A stretch of 64,000 bases of DNA from Streptosporangium subroseum (GTDB lineage Bacteria > Actinomycetota > Actinomycetes > Streptosporangiales > Streptosporangiaceae). Numbering within the stretch: position 1 is the stretch's first letter; every line of letters begins with the position of its first letter. The DNA lies in assembly GCF_900188345.1 (NCBI RefSeq), contig NZ_FZOD01000004.1, positions 227,270-291,269 on the forward strand, in the 5' to 3' direction. The position numbers and the translations under genes are program-made. Shown piece after piece: positions 49,065 through 60,060 of the stretch. The notes under the pieces are model-generated. The model was not told the DNA's origin. It did no database searches and worked only from the letters and a program-made list of their open reading frames with translations.

Positions 49065-49114
49065 GAATCCACCACTACCACATCGAGCCCTTCGCCAAAC
49101 ACCCGGCGGCGAGG

Positions 49115-50293
49115 TTACGCCACCGTACAATCGCGCAACGCTACCGCAGGGTCGGCCAGGCGGTGGACGTCGAGGCGCTGCCCGCCCTCGATGAGACGGC
49201 GGCCCTGGAGCAGATCCCGGGGGCGGTTCACCGCGAGCACCGCGGCGAGCGTGTCGTCCTCGTTTGTCCAGCAGGCCCCCCAGTTGGCCTTGCCCCCGGC
49301 GGCGGGGTCGCCGCGCAGGACCAGACGGGCGCCGTCGTGGTACCCGGCGTACTGCACCATGTTGTCGAACTGCTCGGACCAGAAATAGGGCACCGGGTCG
49401 TAGACCGCGTCGGCGCCGAGCAGGGCGGCCACGGCCACGTCCGGGGCGCCCAGGGCGGTGTCCCAGTGCTCGACCCGGAGGCGGCGGCCGTAGCGGCGCG
49501 ACCACCAGGCGGCGCAGTCACCCACGGCGACCACGTCCGGCAGCGAGGTGCGCAGGTGCTCGTCGGTGACGACCCCGTTGTCCAGCGCGATGCCGGAACC
49601 GGCCAGCCACTCGACCGCGGGCCGCACGCCCACGCCGGTGACGACCACGTCGGCCTCGACCGCGGATCCGTCGCCCAGGGTGAGCCCTCCCTGATCGACC
49701 GAGGCGACCGTGATGCCGAGGCGCAGATCCACCTCCGCCTGGGCGTACCAGGAGGCGGTGTGCGCGCCGATCGGGCCCAGCGCCGTGGCCAGCGGGAAGC
49801 TCGCGGCCTCGACGACGGTCACCGTGGAACCCGCCTTGCGGGCCGCGGTCGCGACCTCGGCGCCGATCCAGCCCGCGCCGATCACGGCGACCCTCGCCCC
49901 CTCGGTGAGCAGGGCGCGCAACGCGAGCGCGTCGTCGATGGTGCGCAGCACGTGCTGGGGGCCGTCGCCGCGCAACCGGACGGGGCGGGCGCCGGTGGCG
50001 ATGACCAGGCCGTCATAGGCCAGCTCGCCCTCGGTGGTCTCCACCACGCCCGTGTGGAGCCCCTTGGCGGACACGCCGGGGCGGAAGTCGATCTCCAGCG
50101 CGTCGAGGTCGGAGTCGACGATCGTGGAGTCGGTCTTGCCGATGAGCACCCCCTTCGACAAGGGAGGGCGGTCGTACGGCCGGTGTTGCTCCTCTCCCAG
50201 CAACGTGATCGTGCCGCCGAACCCGCGGGCCCGTAACGCCTCGACGCTGCGCACACCGGCCAGGCCGGCGCCAACCACCACGACATGATTCAC
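49115..50293 (-). CDS. Ferredoxin-reductase-like FAD/NAD(P)-dependent oxidoreductase
   Basis: Flavoprotein of 392 aa. The GTG at 50293 gives MNHVVVVGAGLAGVRSVEAL with the FAD GxGxxG at the start. The NAD(P) motif is RVAVIGAGWIGAEVATAARK near residue 145 and the FAD contact is VVAVGDCAAW near residue 270. The C-terminal reductase domain includes YFWSEQFDNMVQYAGYHDGA, as in rhodocoxin/putidaredoxin reductases. No ferredoxin or P450 gene is adjacent, so its partner is unknown. TAGGGT 8 nt upstream and AGGA 4-7 nt upstream compete as start signals. It is divergent from the TPP riboswitch. Confidence 0.9.
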   Translation of the reverse strand: MNHVVVVGAGLAGVRSVEALRARGFGGTITLLGEEQHRPYDRPPLSKGVLIGKTDSTIVDSDLDALEIDFRPGVSAKGLHTGVVETTEGELAYDGLVIATGARPVRLRGDGPQHVLRTIDDALALRALLTEGARVAVIGAGWIGAEVATAARKAGSTVTVVEAASFPLATALGPIGAHTASWYAQAEVDLRLGITVASVDQGGLTLGDGSAVEADVVVTGVGVRPAVEWLAGSGIALDNGVVTDEHLRTSLPDVVAVGDCAAWWSRRYGRRLRVEHWDTALGAPDVAVAALLGADAVYDPVPYFWSEQFDNMVQYAGYHDGARLVLRGDPAAGGKANWGACWTNEDDTLAAVLAVNRPRDLLQGRRLIEGGQRLDVHRLADPAVALRDCTVA

Positions 50294-50417
50294 ACTTCCT
50301 GACCCTAAGTGGCCGAGCCAACCTCCTACCAACGGTCGTTGATAACGAAAACGGTATTTAGCTCACATCTTGCGCGATGAATGTGTTGTCGGAGCCCTTA
50401 AGGTAGGAGGGATAAGA

Positions 50418-50626
50418 CGCGCGGGAGCCCGGGACGCACCGGGCTGAGAGGAGGGCTGCGGAGCCGCGAGGACCCAGGCGATCCTGGTGATGTGCGCGAG
50501 AGACGGCACGGCGTGCCCGAAGCGCGATTTCGCACATCACGGGGCGAGCAGGGATTCGAGCGCGACCGCATGCGGGCCCTCGACCGCCACGAACCTGATC
50601 CGGGTCATGCCGGCGAAGGGAGCGGA
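50418..50626 (+). promoter_or_regulatory. TPP riboswitch (THI element) with expanded P3
   Basis: The two conserved blocks are present. The 5' block is GGGAGCCCGGGACGCACCGG followed by GCTGAGAGG (CUGAGA core), with GCCCGG/CCGGGC as P2. The 3' block is ACCTGATCCGGGTCATGCCG followed by GCGAAGGGA. About 140 nt separate the CTGAGA and ACCTGATC cores, far more than usual, and include a perfect 10-bp stem (50487-50496 with 50531-50540). The 3' end runs into the thiO ribosome binding site, so TPP probably blocks translation of thiO-thiS-thiG. Confidence 0.93.
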
Positions 50627-50632
50627 GCACGT

Positions 50633-52811
<2,179 letters not shown>

Positions 52812-52873
52812 AAAACCGCCACGTCTCGGCATCGGTTTACGACACAAGGATCCTGCGGACGCCAAACCGCCCT

Positions 52874-52879
52874 TAAACT
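52874..52879 (+). promoter_or_regulatory. -10 element of leaderless Ser/Thr kinase gene
   Basis: TAAACT fits TANNNT and lies 7 nt before the GTG start at 52887, with no ribosome binding site between. The kinase is therefore probably not simply part of the thiamine operon. Confidence 0.55.
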
Positions 52880-52886
52880 CGGGCTC

Positions 52887-54827
52887 GTGGACACGACGTT
52901 TACGGACCCTCTCGTCGGGAAACTCCTCGACGGGCGTTACCGCGTTGAGTCCCGGATCGCCCGGGGCGGCATGGCGACCGTCTATCTGGCCCTGGACATC
53001 CGGCTCGACCGCACGGTCGCCGTGAAGGTGATGCATCGCTCGCTCGCGGAGGATCCCTCCTTCGTGCGGCGGTTCATCGGCGAGGCCAAGTCGGTGGCGA
53101 GCCTCTCGCACCCGAACGTGGTGCACGTCTTCGACCAGGGCACCGACGGCGACAACGTCTATCTCTCGATGGAGTACGTCCCGGGGCGCACCCTGCGCGA
53201 CGTGCTTCGCGACCGGGGCAGGCTGCCCGCTCGCGAGGCCCTCGAAGTCATGATCCCGGTGCTCGCCGCGCTGGGCGCCGCGCACCAGGCCGGGCTCGTC
53301 CATCGGGACGTCAAACCGGAGAACGTACTGCTCAGCGATGACGGCCGGGTGAAGGTCGTGGACTTCGGCCTGGCCCGGGCCATCGAGGCGACCAACCAGA
53401 CGCGCACGGGCGTCATGATCGGCACCATCGGCTACATGTCGCCCGAGCAGGTGACCTCCGGCGCCACCGACGCCCGCAGCGACGTCTACTCGTCCGGAAT
53501 CATGCTGTTCGAGCTCCTCACCGGCCGCCAGCCGTACGAGGGCGAGACCCCGATGTCGGTGGCCTACCGGCACGTGCACGACACCGTGCCCCTGCCCTCG
53601 GCCCTGCTGCCGGGCTCCTCTCCGCTGCTCGACACGCTGGTGGCCCGTGCGACGGCCCGCGACCCCGCGTCACGTCCGGCGGACGCCACCGCGCTGCTGG
53701 TCGCGGCCGTCGAGGCGCACCGGATGCTGCCCAGGGAGAGCGGCCCGGTGCCGTCCGCCCCGGTCGGCCCGCCGCAGGGCCACGGTCTGACGGTGCCACC
53801 GCCGGCGCCGGCCAACCACACGCTGGTCCAGCCCCGCACCGACCTGCTGACCGGTCCCGCCACGGGCCGCCAGGCCCCGCCTCCGGCCAAGACCCGGACG
53901 AGGTTTCGGCCGCTCTGGTTCCTCATCGCGCTGGCCGTGGTGATGGTGGCCGGGGTCGGGGTGACCGCCTGGCTGTCCTCCCAGACCGACTCCATCAAGG
54001 TGCCCATGAACCTGGTGGGCAAGAACATCACGATCGCCACGAGCGAGGCCGAGCGGCTTGGCTTCAAGGTCGAGGCCGGCAAGGCGGAGAACGACGAGAA
54101 GATGGCCAAGGGCAACGTGTTGCGGACAGAACCCGCCGGGGGCGTCGAGATGACCGACGAGAACCCCAAGCTGGTCCTCATCGCCTCCGCGGGCCCCAAG
54201 CGGATCGCCGTGCCGAACACCGTGGGCATCAGCGAGGCGGAGGCCAGGAGCAAACTGGCCGAGGCCGGGCTCGTCGTCAACGCCGTCAAGAAGCAGGCCA
54301 GCGAGACCGTGCCGCGTGGCCAGGTGATGCGGAGCAGCCCGGCCGTGGGAAACCTGGTCAAGGAGGGCAGCAAGGTCGGTCTGATCATGAGTGCGGGCCT
54401 GCTCACCCCCGACTTCAAGGGCATGCCCCGCGACCAGGCCGACGGCGCGGCGCGCAGCGGCGGGTTCGTCCCCGAATTCGTCGAGCAGACCGATGCCGCC
54501 CAGCCGTGCACGGTCATCGCCCAGGACCCGCAGCCGAACGCGGAGATCGACAAGGGCGCCGCCATCCGGCTGACCCTGTCACAGTGCACCAACCCCGAAT
54601 GGCACTGGCCGTGGGAGAACAACGGCGAGAACGCCACGGACGGCGGCGTCGTCGTTGTCGTGCCGAACGTGCTGTTCAAGGACATCCAGGCGGCCAGAGG
54701 CGAGCTGCAGGCCGCGGGATTCAAGGTGAAGGTGAAAAGGGGCCTGGGCCGGGGAAGGGTTCTGGCCCAGATTCCGCAGGCCGGACAGCAGGTTCCGCCC
54801 GGCACCGAGGCGACCCTCTGGCAGTGA
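52887..54827 (+). CDS. Membrane Ser/Thr protein kinase with four PASTA domains (PknL/PknB-like)
   Basis: Signalling kinase of 646 aa. The kinase domain (about 15-275) has the Gly-rich loop ARGGMATVYLA, ATP-binding K47 in VAVKVM, catalytic HRDVKPEN at 139-146 and DFG at 159-161, followed by GTIGYMSPEQ. A Pro-rich juxtamembrane region precedes one helix (about 342-363, PLWFLIALAVVMVAGVGVTA). Four extracytoplasmic PASTA repeats follow, which in relatives bind muropeptides or lipid II. Placement near an Rv2175c-type gene and a prenyl synthase matches PknL of mycobacteria. The gene ends inside a 9-bp tandem repeat. Confidence 0.94.
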   Translation: MDTTFTDPLVGKLLDGRYRVESRIARGGMATVYLALDIRLDRTVAVKVMHRSLAEDPSFVRRFIGEAKSVASLSHPNVVHVFDQGTDGDNVYLSMEYVPGRTLRDVLRDRGRLPAREALEVMIPVLAALGAAHQAGLVHRDVKPENVLLSDDGRVKVVDFGLARAIEATNQTRTGVMIGTIGYMSPEQVTSGATDARSDVYSSGIMLFELLTGRQPYEGETPMSVAYRHVHDTVPLPSALLPGSSPLLDTLVARATARDPASRPADATALLVAAVEAHRMLPRESGPVPSAPVGPPQGHGLTVPPPAPANHTLVQPRTDLLTGPATGRQAPPPAKTRTRFRPLWFLIALAVVMVAGVGVTAWLSSQTDSIKVPMNLVGKNITIATSEAERLGFKVEAGKAENDEKMAKGNVLRTEPAGGVEMTDENPKLVLIASAGPKRIAVPNTVGISEAEARSKLAEAGLVVNAVKKQASETVPRGQVMRSSPAVGNLVKEGSKVGLIMSAGLLTPDFKGMPRDQADGAARSGGFVPEFVEQTDAAQPCTVIAQDPQPNAEIDKGAAIRLTLSQCTNPEWHWPWENNGENATDGGVVVVVPNVLFKDIQAARGELQAAGFKVKVKRGLGRGRVLAQIPQAGQQVPPGTEATLWQ

Positions 54828-54877
54828 GCCCGGTGAGCCCGGTGAGCCGAGTGAGCCGAGTGAGCCCGGTGAGCCGG
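54824..54877 (+). repeat. Six tandem copies of a 9-bp repeat at the kinase stop codon
   Basis: GTGAGCCCG, GTGAGCCCG, GTGAGCCGA, GTGAGCCGA, GTGAGCCCG, GTGAGCCGG follow without gaps. The kinase TGA stop is in the first copy. As the period is three codons, each copy carries an in-frame TGA, so copy-number change would not alter the protein. Confidence 0.95.
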
Positions 54878-54893
54878 GCCCCGGGAGCGGGGG

Positions 54894-55847
54894 TCAGCTC
54901 TCGCTCAGGGAGCCGTGCAGGCGGATGCGGGCGAGACCGCCGTCGGGGTGGATGTCCACCCTGACGTGGGTGACCGCGGGGGCGTCCCCGATGCGGAAGC
55001 GGTGCGGGGTGTCGGGCTGCAGGCGCGTCCTGGGCAGCAGCCCGAACCACGTGGTCCCGTCCGCGGTGCCCTCGATCGAGACCGCGCCGGGGGCGTTGAA
55101 CAGCAGGTTGGTCGTGTCGATCTCGGCGAGCCTGATGACCCCGGCGCCCGCGAGGCGGATCACCAGCCAGTCGTTGCCCCCGTCGCGGCGGCGGGCGGTC
55201 TCCCAGCCCTCGGCCTGGTGGCGGGCGAGACCGGGGGCCAGGACGTTGTTGGGCGAGGAGTAGAACTGGTTGGAGCAGGCGGTGACCAGCGCGCCGTTCT
55301 CCAGCGCCGCCAGGTCCAGGCTGAGACCGTCGTAGAGCGCCAGGTCGGGCCTGACCTCGCCGTGCACCCGCAGGCGGGCGACGCCGCCGTCGGGGAAGAT
55401 GTTCAGCCGGACGTGCGTGTAGCGGCGCTCGTCGGCCACCTCGAAGAAGTGCTCGGCGTCGCCCTTGATCTCACTCTTGGGCACGATCTCCGTCCAGTCG
55501 GCGGCCTCCAGCTCGGCGACCGTGGGGTAACCCTCCATCGCGACCGCCTCGACGGAGGCGTGGGGCGGGTAGTTGCCCCTGAACCAGGCGGTGTCGATCA
55601 CGATGCCGCGGATCACGCCGGGCAGGCCGAGCCGGACCAGTGCCCAGTCGTGGCCGGGCTCGCGCCGCCTCCGCGTCTCCCAGCCGTCGTAGACCTGGCC
55701 CTTGGCCCCGAAGGTGTGCGGCTGGAAGCCGGGACGGCCGGGCCGGATCAGGCTCTCCCGCTCGGCGAAGGACTCGTCGTTGGCTGCGATGACCGAACCG
55801 CCGAGAGATCGCAGGGCGAGGTCGGGCAGGGCGGTGAACTCACTCAT
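54894..55847 (-). CDS. alc: Allantoicase
   Basis: Hydrolyses allantoate to ureidoglycolate and urea. At 317 aa it has the two tandem allantoicase repeats of about 150 residues each. The first has DGWETRRRREPGHDWALVRL and TAWFRGNYPPHASVEA; the second has EGWETARRRDGGNDWLVIRL and DTTNLLFNAPGAVSIEG, showing the internal duplication. THVRLNIFPDGGVARLRVHG and THVRVDIHPDGGLARIRLHG end the repeats. It is the last gene of the purine-ureide cluster, 43 bp after allantoinase. Confidence 0.95.
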   Translation of the reverse strand: MSEFTALPDLALRSLGGSVIAANDESFAERESLIRPGRPGFQPHTFGAKGQVYDGWETRRRREPGHDWALVRLGLPGVIRGIVIDTAWFRGNYPPHASVEAVAMEGYPTVAELEAADWTEIVPKSEIKGDAEHFFEVADERRYTHVRLNIFPDGGVARLRVHGEVRPDLALYDGLSLDLAALENGALVTACSNQFYSSPNNVLAPGLARHQAEGWETARRRDGGNDWLVIRLAGAGVIRLAEIDTTNLLFNAPGAVSIEGTADGTTWFGLLPRTRLQPDTPHRFRIGDAPAVTHVRVDIHPDGGLARIRLHGSLSES

Positions 55848-55890
55848 GGAAAACCCTTTCTAGGTGGAACGGGCTCCGGGACCGGAGCGG

Positions 55891-57201
55891 TCAGAGGAGG
55901 TTTCCCGGCGGGCCCTCCGCGGCCGGGCCCACCGCCGGGTTGACGACCCGGCCGCGCAGCCAGGTGGTGCGGACCACCCCCGTGAGCGTCCTGCCGTGAT
56001 ACGGCGTGACCGGGTTCTTGTGGTGAAGGGAGGACACGTCCACGGTGTGAGCGGCATCGGCGTCGAAGGCGACCAGATCGGCGTCGGCGCCCACGGCGAT
56101 GACGCCCTTGCCGTGGAGACCTGCCAGCGCGGCCGGATTCCCGGCCATCCACCGGACGATCTCCTCCAGGGTGTGCCCGCGCCGCGAGGCCTCGGTCCAG
56201 ACGGCCGTCAGGCCGAGCTGAAGGGAGGAGATCCCGCCCCACGCCGCGGCGAAGTCGGGCACCTTCAGATCGGGGGTGGACGGTGAGTGGTCGGAGACGA
56301 CGCAGCTCAGCACCCCGTCGGCGAGGCCTCGCCAGAGCTCGTCGCGGTTGGCCGAGGATCGGATCGGCGGGCAGCACTTGAACTGGGTCGCGCCCTGCGG
56401 TATCTCCTCGGCCATCAACGTGAGGTAGTGCGGGCAGGTCTCCGCGGTGATCCTGACGCCCTCCTCCCGCGCCCTGGCCAGCGGCTGGAGGCAGAGCGCG
56501 GACGACACGTGCAGGATGTGCGCCCGCACGCCGGTCTCCCCCGCCAGCGCGGCGACCCGTTCGACCGCCCGGCGCTCGGACTCCCCCGGCCTGGAGTCGA
56601 GGAACTCCCGGTATCCCGGTCCGGCCGGGTCGCCGAGCAGCGCGGGGTCCTCGGCGTGGACGACCAGCAGGCCGTCGAAGGAGGCGATCTCCACCATGGC
56701 GGCCCGCAGCTCGCCCGGGGTCAGCGGCGGGAACTCCTCGACGCCCGAGGGCGACAGGAAGCACTTGAACCCCCGGACGCCCGCCTCGTGCAGCGGCCTC
56801 AGATCCTTGAGGTTTCCGGGGATCGCACCGCCCCAGAAGCCGACGTCCACCAGGCACTGCCCGGCCGCGGCCCTCCTCTTCTCGGCCAGCGCGTCCACGT
56901 TCACCGTCGGCGGCAGCGAGTTGAGCGGCATGTCCACGATTGTGGTCACGCCGCCCGCCGCCGCCGCCCGGGTGGCGGAGGCGAAGCCCTCCCAGTGGGT
57001 CCGGCCCGGCTCGTTGACGTGCACGTGGGTGTCCACGAGACCGGGCAGCAGCGCGACGCCGCCGAGATCGACCTGCTCGGCGGCGGCGAGGGGCGCGTCG
57101 TAGGCGTGCAGGCCGGCGATCCTCCCGTCCCGTACGGCGACCGCCGCCGGGCCCTCCCCGCCGGGCAGCACGGCCCGGCGGGAGCGGATGACCAGATCCA
57201 T
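55891..57201 (-). CDS. allB: Allantoinase
   Basis: Zinc amidohydrolase that opens allantoin to allantoate. At 436 aa it has DTHVHVNEPGRTHWEGF (two metal His), the likely carboxylated Lys in VRGFKCFLSPSG, VVHAEDP, HILHVSSALCL and the catalytic Asp in CVVSDHSPSTPDLK, in the AllB rather than dihydroorotase pattern. ATG 57201 is used; a GTG one codon earlier has better spacing from GGAGGA. It lies between allantoicase and glycerate kinase, which supports the call. Confidence 0.95.
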   Translation of the reverse strand: MDLVIRSRRAVLPGGEGPAAVAVRDGRIAGLHAYDAPLAAAEQVDLGGVALLPGLVDTHVHVNEPGRTHWEGFASATRAAAAGGVTTIVDMPLNSLPPTVNVDALAEKRRAAAGQCLVDVGFWGGAIPGNLKDLRPLHEAGVRGFKCFLSPSGVEEFPPLTPGELRAAMVEIASFDGLLVVHAEDPALLGDPAGPGYREFLDSRPGESERRAVERVAALAGETGVRAHILHVSSALCLQPLARAREEGVRITAETCPHYLTLMAEEIPQGATQFKCCPPIRSSANRDELWRGLADGVLSCVVSDHSPSTPDLKVPDFAAAWGGISSLQLGLTAVWTEASRRGHTLEEIVRWMAGNPAALAGLHGKGVIAVGADADLVAFDADAAHTVDVSSLHHKNPVTPYHGRTLTGVVRTTWLRGRVVNPAVGPAAEGPPGNLL

Positions 57202-57221
57202 CACGTCGCCGTCCTCCAGGC

Positions 57222-58445
57222 TCAAAGGTGATCCTTCGCGACCCTCTGCGCGAGCCGCTCCAGCAGCGGGCCCGCGTCGGACATGCACGCGGCCGGGTCG
57301 GGCTCGATGTCGGTGAGCGCGTAGGCGGCCGTGATGCCCGCCGCGTTCAGCTCGTCGTCCCCGAGGGTCCTGCGGCCACAGACCGCGACGACCGGTATCC
57401 CGGCCTTGGCGGCGGCGGCCGCGACCCCGGCCGGCGCCTTGCCGCGCAGGGTCTGCTCATCCAGCGAGCCCTCGCCGGTGATGACCAGGCGGGCGCCCCG
57501 GAGCAGGTCGTGGAAGCCGAGCAGGTCGAGGAGATACCCGATGCCCGGGCGGAAGTCGGCCGCCAGGAAGGCCAGCGCGGCGAAACCCACCCCTCCGGCG
57601 GCGCCCGCGCCCGGCTGGGCGGCCACGCCCATCGAACGGACCACGCCGTCGTGCTCGATGGCGCCGACCAGGCCGTGGGTGTGCGCGGCGACGGCGGCGA
57701 GCCTGGCGAGGGCCGCGTCGAGCAGCTTCACGTCCTCGGGACTCGCACCCTTCTGCGGGCCGTACACGGCGGCGGCGCCGTGCGGGCCGAGCAGCGGGTT
57801 GTCCACGTCGCCCGCGACGACGAACTCGACGCCGCCGATCTCGACGAGCCCCGAGGTATCGATCTTTTCGAGATCACGGAGGGCGGCCCCGCCGAACGGC
57901 AGCTCCTGTCCCTCCGCGTCCAGGAAGCGGACGCCGAGCGCCTGCATCATGCCGGCGCCGCCGTCGGTGGAGGCGCTGCCGCCGAGCCCGAGCACGACCC
58001 GCCCGGCGCCCCGCCGTACGGCATGGGCGATCAGCTCGCCGGTGCCGTAGCTGGTCGCGGTGAGCGCCGCGAGCTTGACGTCGCCGCGTGCGGGCGAGTC
58101 CGTCCCGGCGGACGCCCCCTCGGCGGCCGGCAGCCGCCGCAGCCCCGAGGCCTCCGCCAGCTCGACGACCGCCGTCGCCACGTCTCCTCCGGCAGAGGCG
58201 TCCCGCCAGGCGTAGGAGGCCTGGACCGGCTCCCCCACCGGACCGGCGACCTCGACCTCGACACGGGTGAACCCGCTGGCCACGACCGCGTCCACGGTCC
58301 CGTCGCCGCCGTCCGCCACCGGCAGCGCGACGGTGGTGACGCCGGGGCCGAGACCCGCGGCCACCCGGGCGACGACCTCGGCGGCGGTCAGCGATCCCCT
58401 GAACTTGTCCGGTGCGATCACGATATGTCCTGACAACTCAGACAA
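57222..58445 (-). CDS. glxK: Glycerate kinase (GlxK type)
   Basis: Phosphorylates glycerate using ATP. At 407 aa it has IAPDKFRGSLTAAEVV, LPVADGGDGTVDAV, VLGLGGSASTDGGAGMMQAL and LVITGEGSLDEQTLRGKAP, all typical of the GlxK/GarK family. In ureide pathways, glyoxylate becomes glycerate through carboligase and tartronate-semialdehyde reductase, but neither gene is in the cluster here, so they must be elsewhere if this route is used. It lies 20 bp before allantoinase and about 226 bp after the deaminase. Confidence 0.93.
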   Translation of the reverse strand: MSELSGHIVIAPDKFRGSLTAAEVVARVAAGLGPGVTTVALPVADGGDGTVDAVVASGFTRVEVEVAGPVGEPVQASYAWRDASAGGDVATAVVELAEASGLRRLPAAEGASAGTDSPARGDVKLAALTATSYGTGELIAHAVRRGAGRVVLGLGGSASTDGGAGMMQALGVRFLDAEGQELPFGGAALRDLEKIDTSGLVEIGGVEFVVAGDVDNPLLGPHGAAAVYGPQKGASPEDVKLLDAALARLAAVAAHTHGLVGAIEHDGVVRSMGVAAQPGAGAAGGVGFAALAFLAADFRPGIGYLLDLLGFHDLLRGARLVITGEGSLDEQTLRGKAPAGVAAAAAKAGIPVVAVCGRRTLGDDELNAAGITAAYALTDIEPDPAACMSDAGPLLERLAQRVAKDHL

Positions 58446-58671
58446 CGCTGCTCCCTGATGAAGGACGGGCGGGCATCCGTTCCCGCACGATACGAGTGGG
58501 CGGGGGCGGGTGCCGGAACCCGGCGAGATGGAGAACCATCATCACACTTGCCCGGGAACGGGGTTGAACGCCCCGGCCCCGTCCACGGCCGGATTCCACG
58601 GCCGCCTGCCGCCCTGCGCCCCTGCCGGCCACCGACGGCGAACCCGCGGGGGATCGACGTCCCGAGGCCGA

Positions 58672-60060
58672 TCAGGAACCGGCCTCCTCACCGGCGATGA
58701 AGCCCCGCTCCGCGGCCAGGCGCATGAGGCGGCGGTGCGCAAGGCCCCCCGCGCGGCCGAGCTCGTCCTGGGCGACCGTGCGCAGCTCGTCGTCCTCGAC
58801 GATGGTCTCGCCACCCACCAGGAGCCGGGCCAGCGGCGGCTGCCGGGAGCCGAAGACCAGGGTGCAGACCGGGTCGACGACGGCCGAGGCGAAGGCGCCG
58901 TCGGTCCTCCAGAGGGCGATGTCGGCGAGCTTGCCGGCCTCCAGGGAGCCGAGCTCCTCCTGGCGGCCCAGGTTCTTCGCACCGCCGAGGGTGGCGAGCT
59001 CCAGGGCCTGGCGGGCGGTGAGCGCGGTGGGCCCGTACCTGGCCCGCTGGAACAGCAGCGCCTGCCGCATCTCGCCGGAGAGCGAGGTCAGCTCGGCGGA
59101 GGCGCTGCCGTCCACCCCGAGGCCGACGACCGCGCCCCGGCTGAGCATGTCGGAGACCCTGGCGATGCCCGCGCCGAGGCGGCCGTTGGAGCTAGGGCAG
59201 TGCGCGGAACCGGTGCCGGTCTGGACGAACTTGTCGATGTCGCCGTCGCTCAGGTGAACGGCGTGGGCGAACCACACGTCCGGGCCGAGCCAGCCGAGCT
59301 TCTCCATGTAGTCGACCGGGCGCAGGCCGAACTGCTCCAGGCAGTGCTCCTCCTCGTCGAGGGTCTCGGCGAGGTGCGTGTGCAGGCGCACGCCCTTGGA
59401 CCTGGCGAGCGCTGCGGCCTGGGTCATCAGGTCGGCGCTGACGCTGAACGGCGAGCAGGGGGCGACCGCGACGCGCAGCTTGGAGGAGAAGGACGGGTCG
59501 TGGTAGGTGTCGACGGCCTCCGCCGTCGCGTCGAGGATCTCGTCGAGCCGCTCGACCACGACGTCCGGCGGCAGGCCGCCCTGTGACCTGCCCCGGTCCA
59601 TCGAGCCCCTGGCGGGGTGGAAGCGGAGGCCGATCTCCCCGGCCGCCTCGATCTCCGCGGCGAACAGGTCGCCGCGTCCCTTCGGGAAGATGTAGTGGTG
59701 GTCGCTGGAGGTGGTGCAGCCGGACAGCGCGAGGTAGCCCAGGCCCGCGCCCGCCGCGCCCCTGACGACCTCGGCGTCCATGGCGGCCCACACGTCGTAC
59801 AGCGCCGTCAGCCACTCGAACAGGGTGGCGTCCTGGGCCAGCCCCTGGGAGGCCCACTGGTAGAGGTGGTGGTGGGTGTTCACCAGGCCGGGGGTGGCCA
59901 GGCAGCCGGTCCCGTCGATCCGGGTGGCGCCCGCCACGACGGGGGCGGGCCCCGCGCCGAGCGCCACGATCCTGTCGCCCTCGACGTGGATGTGCCCGGA
60001 GGGGATCTCCTCGCCCACGACCGGGGCGATGTGGACGTTCTCGATCAGGATGGCGCTCAT
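58672..60060 (-). CDS. Amidohydrolase-superfamily deaminase, probably 8-oxoguanine deaminase
   Basis: Metal-dependent deaminase of 462 aa. The start ATG at 60060 overlaps the FeS-subunit stop (ATGA); the longer open frame is a shadow. It has the metal pair in VNTHHHLYQWASQ, SGCTTSSDHHYIFP, LHTHLAETLDEEE, WFAHAVHLSDGD and GLGVDGSASAELTS. The NTHHHLYQ and HLAET pattern fits the 8-oxoguanine/isoxanthopterin deaminase branch. The product of 8-oxoguanine deamination is uric acid, which would feed the uricase in the same cluster. Guanine deaminase or another purine-like substrate cannot be excluded. Confidence 0.85.
   Translation of the reverse strand: MSAILIENVHIAPVVGEEIPSGHIHVEGDRIVALGAGPAPVVAGATRIDGTGCLATPGLVNTHHHLYQWASQGLAQDATLFEWLTALYDVWAAMDAEVVRGAAGAGLGYLALSGCTTSSDHHYIFPKGRGDLFAAEIEAAGEIGLRFHPARGSMDRGRSQGGLPPDVVVERLDEILDATAEAVDTYHDPSFSSKLRVAVAPCSPFSVSADLMTQAAALARSKGVRLHTHLAETLDEEEHCLEQFGLRPVDYMEKLGWLGPDVWFAHAVHLSDGDIDKFVQTGTGSAHCPSSNGRLGAGIARVSDMLSRGAVVGLGVDGSASAELTSLSGEMRQALLFQRARYGPTALTARQALELATLGGAKNLGRQEELGSLEAGKLADIALWRTDGAFASAVVDPVCTLVFGSRQPPLARLLVGGETIVEDDELRTVAQDELGRAGGLAHRRLMRLAAERGFIAGEEAGS

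Noticed and set aside
50492..50632. Upstream extension of thiO into the riboswitch
   Set aside because: The frame is open, but it would translate the TPP aptamer; ATG 50633 begins directly with the FAD-binding strand and has a ribosome binding site.
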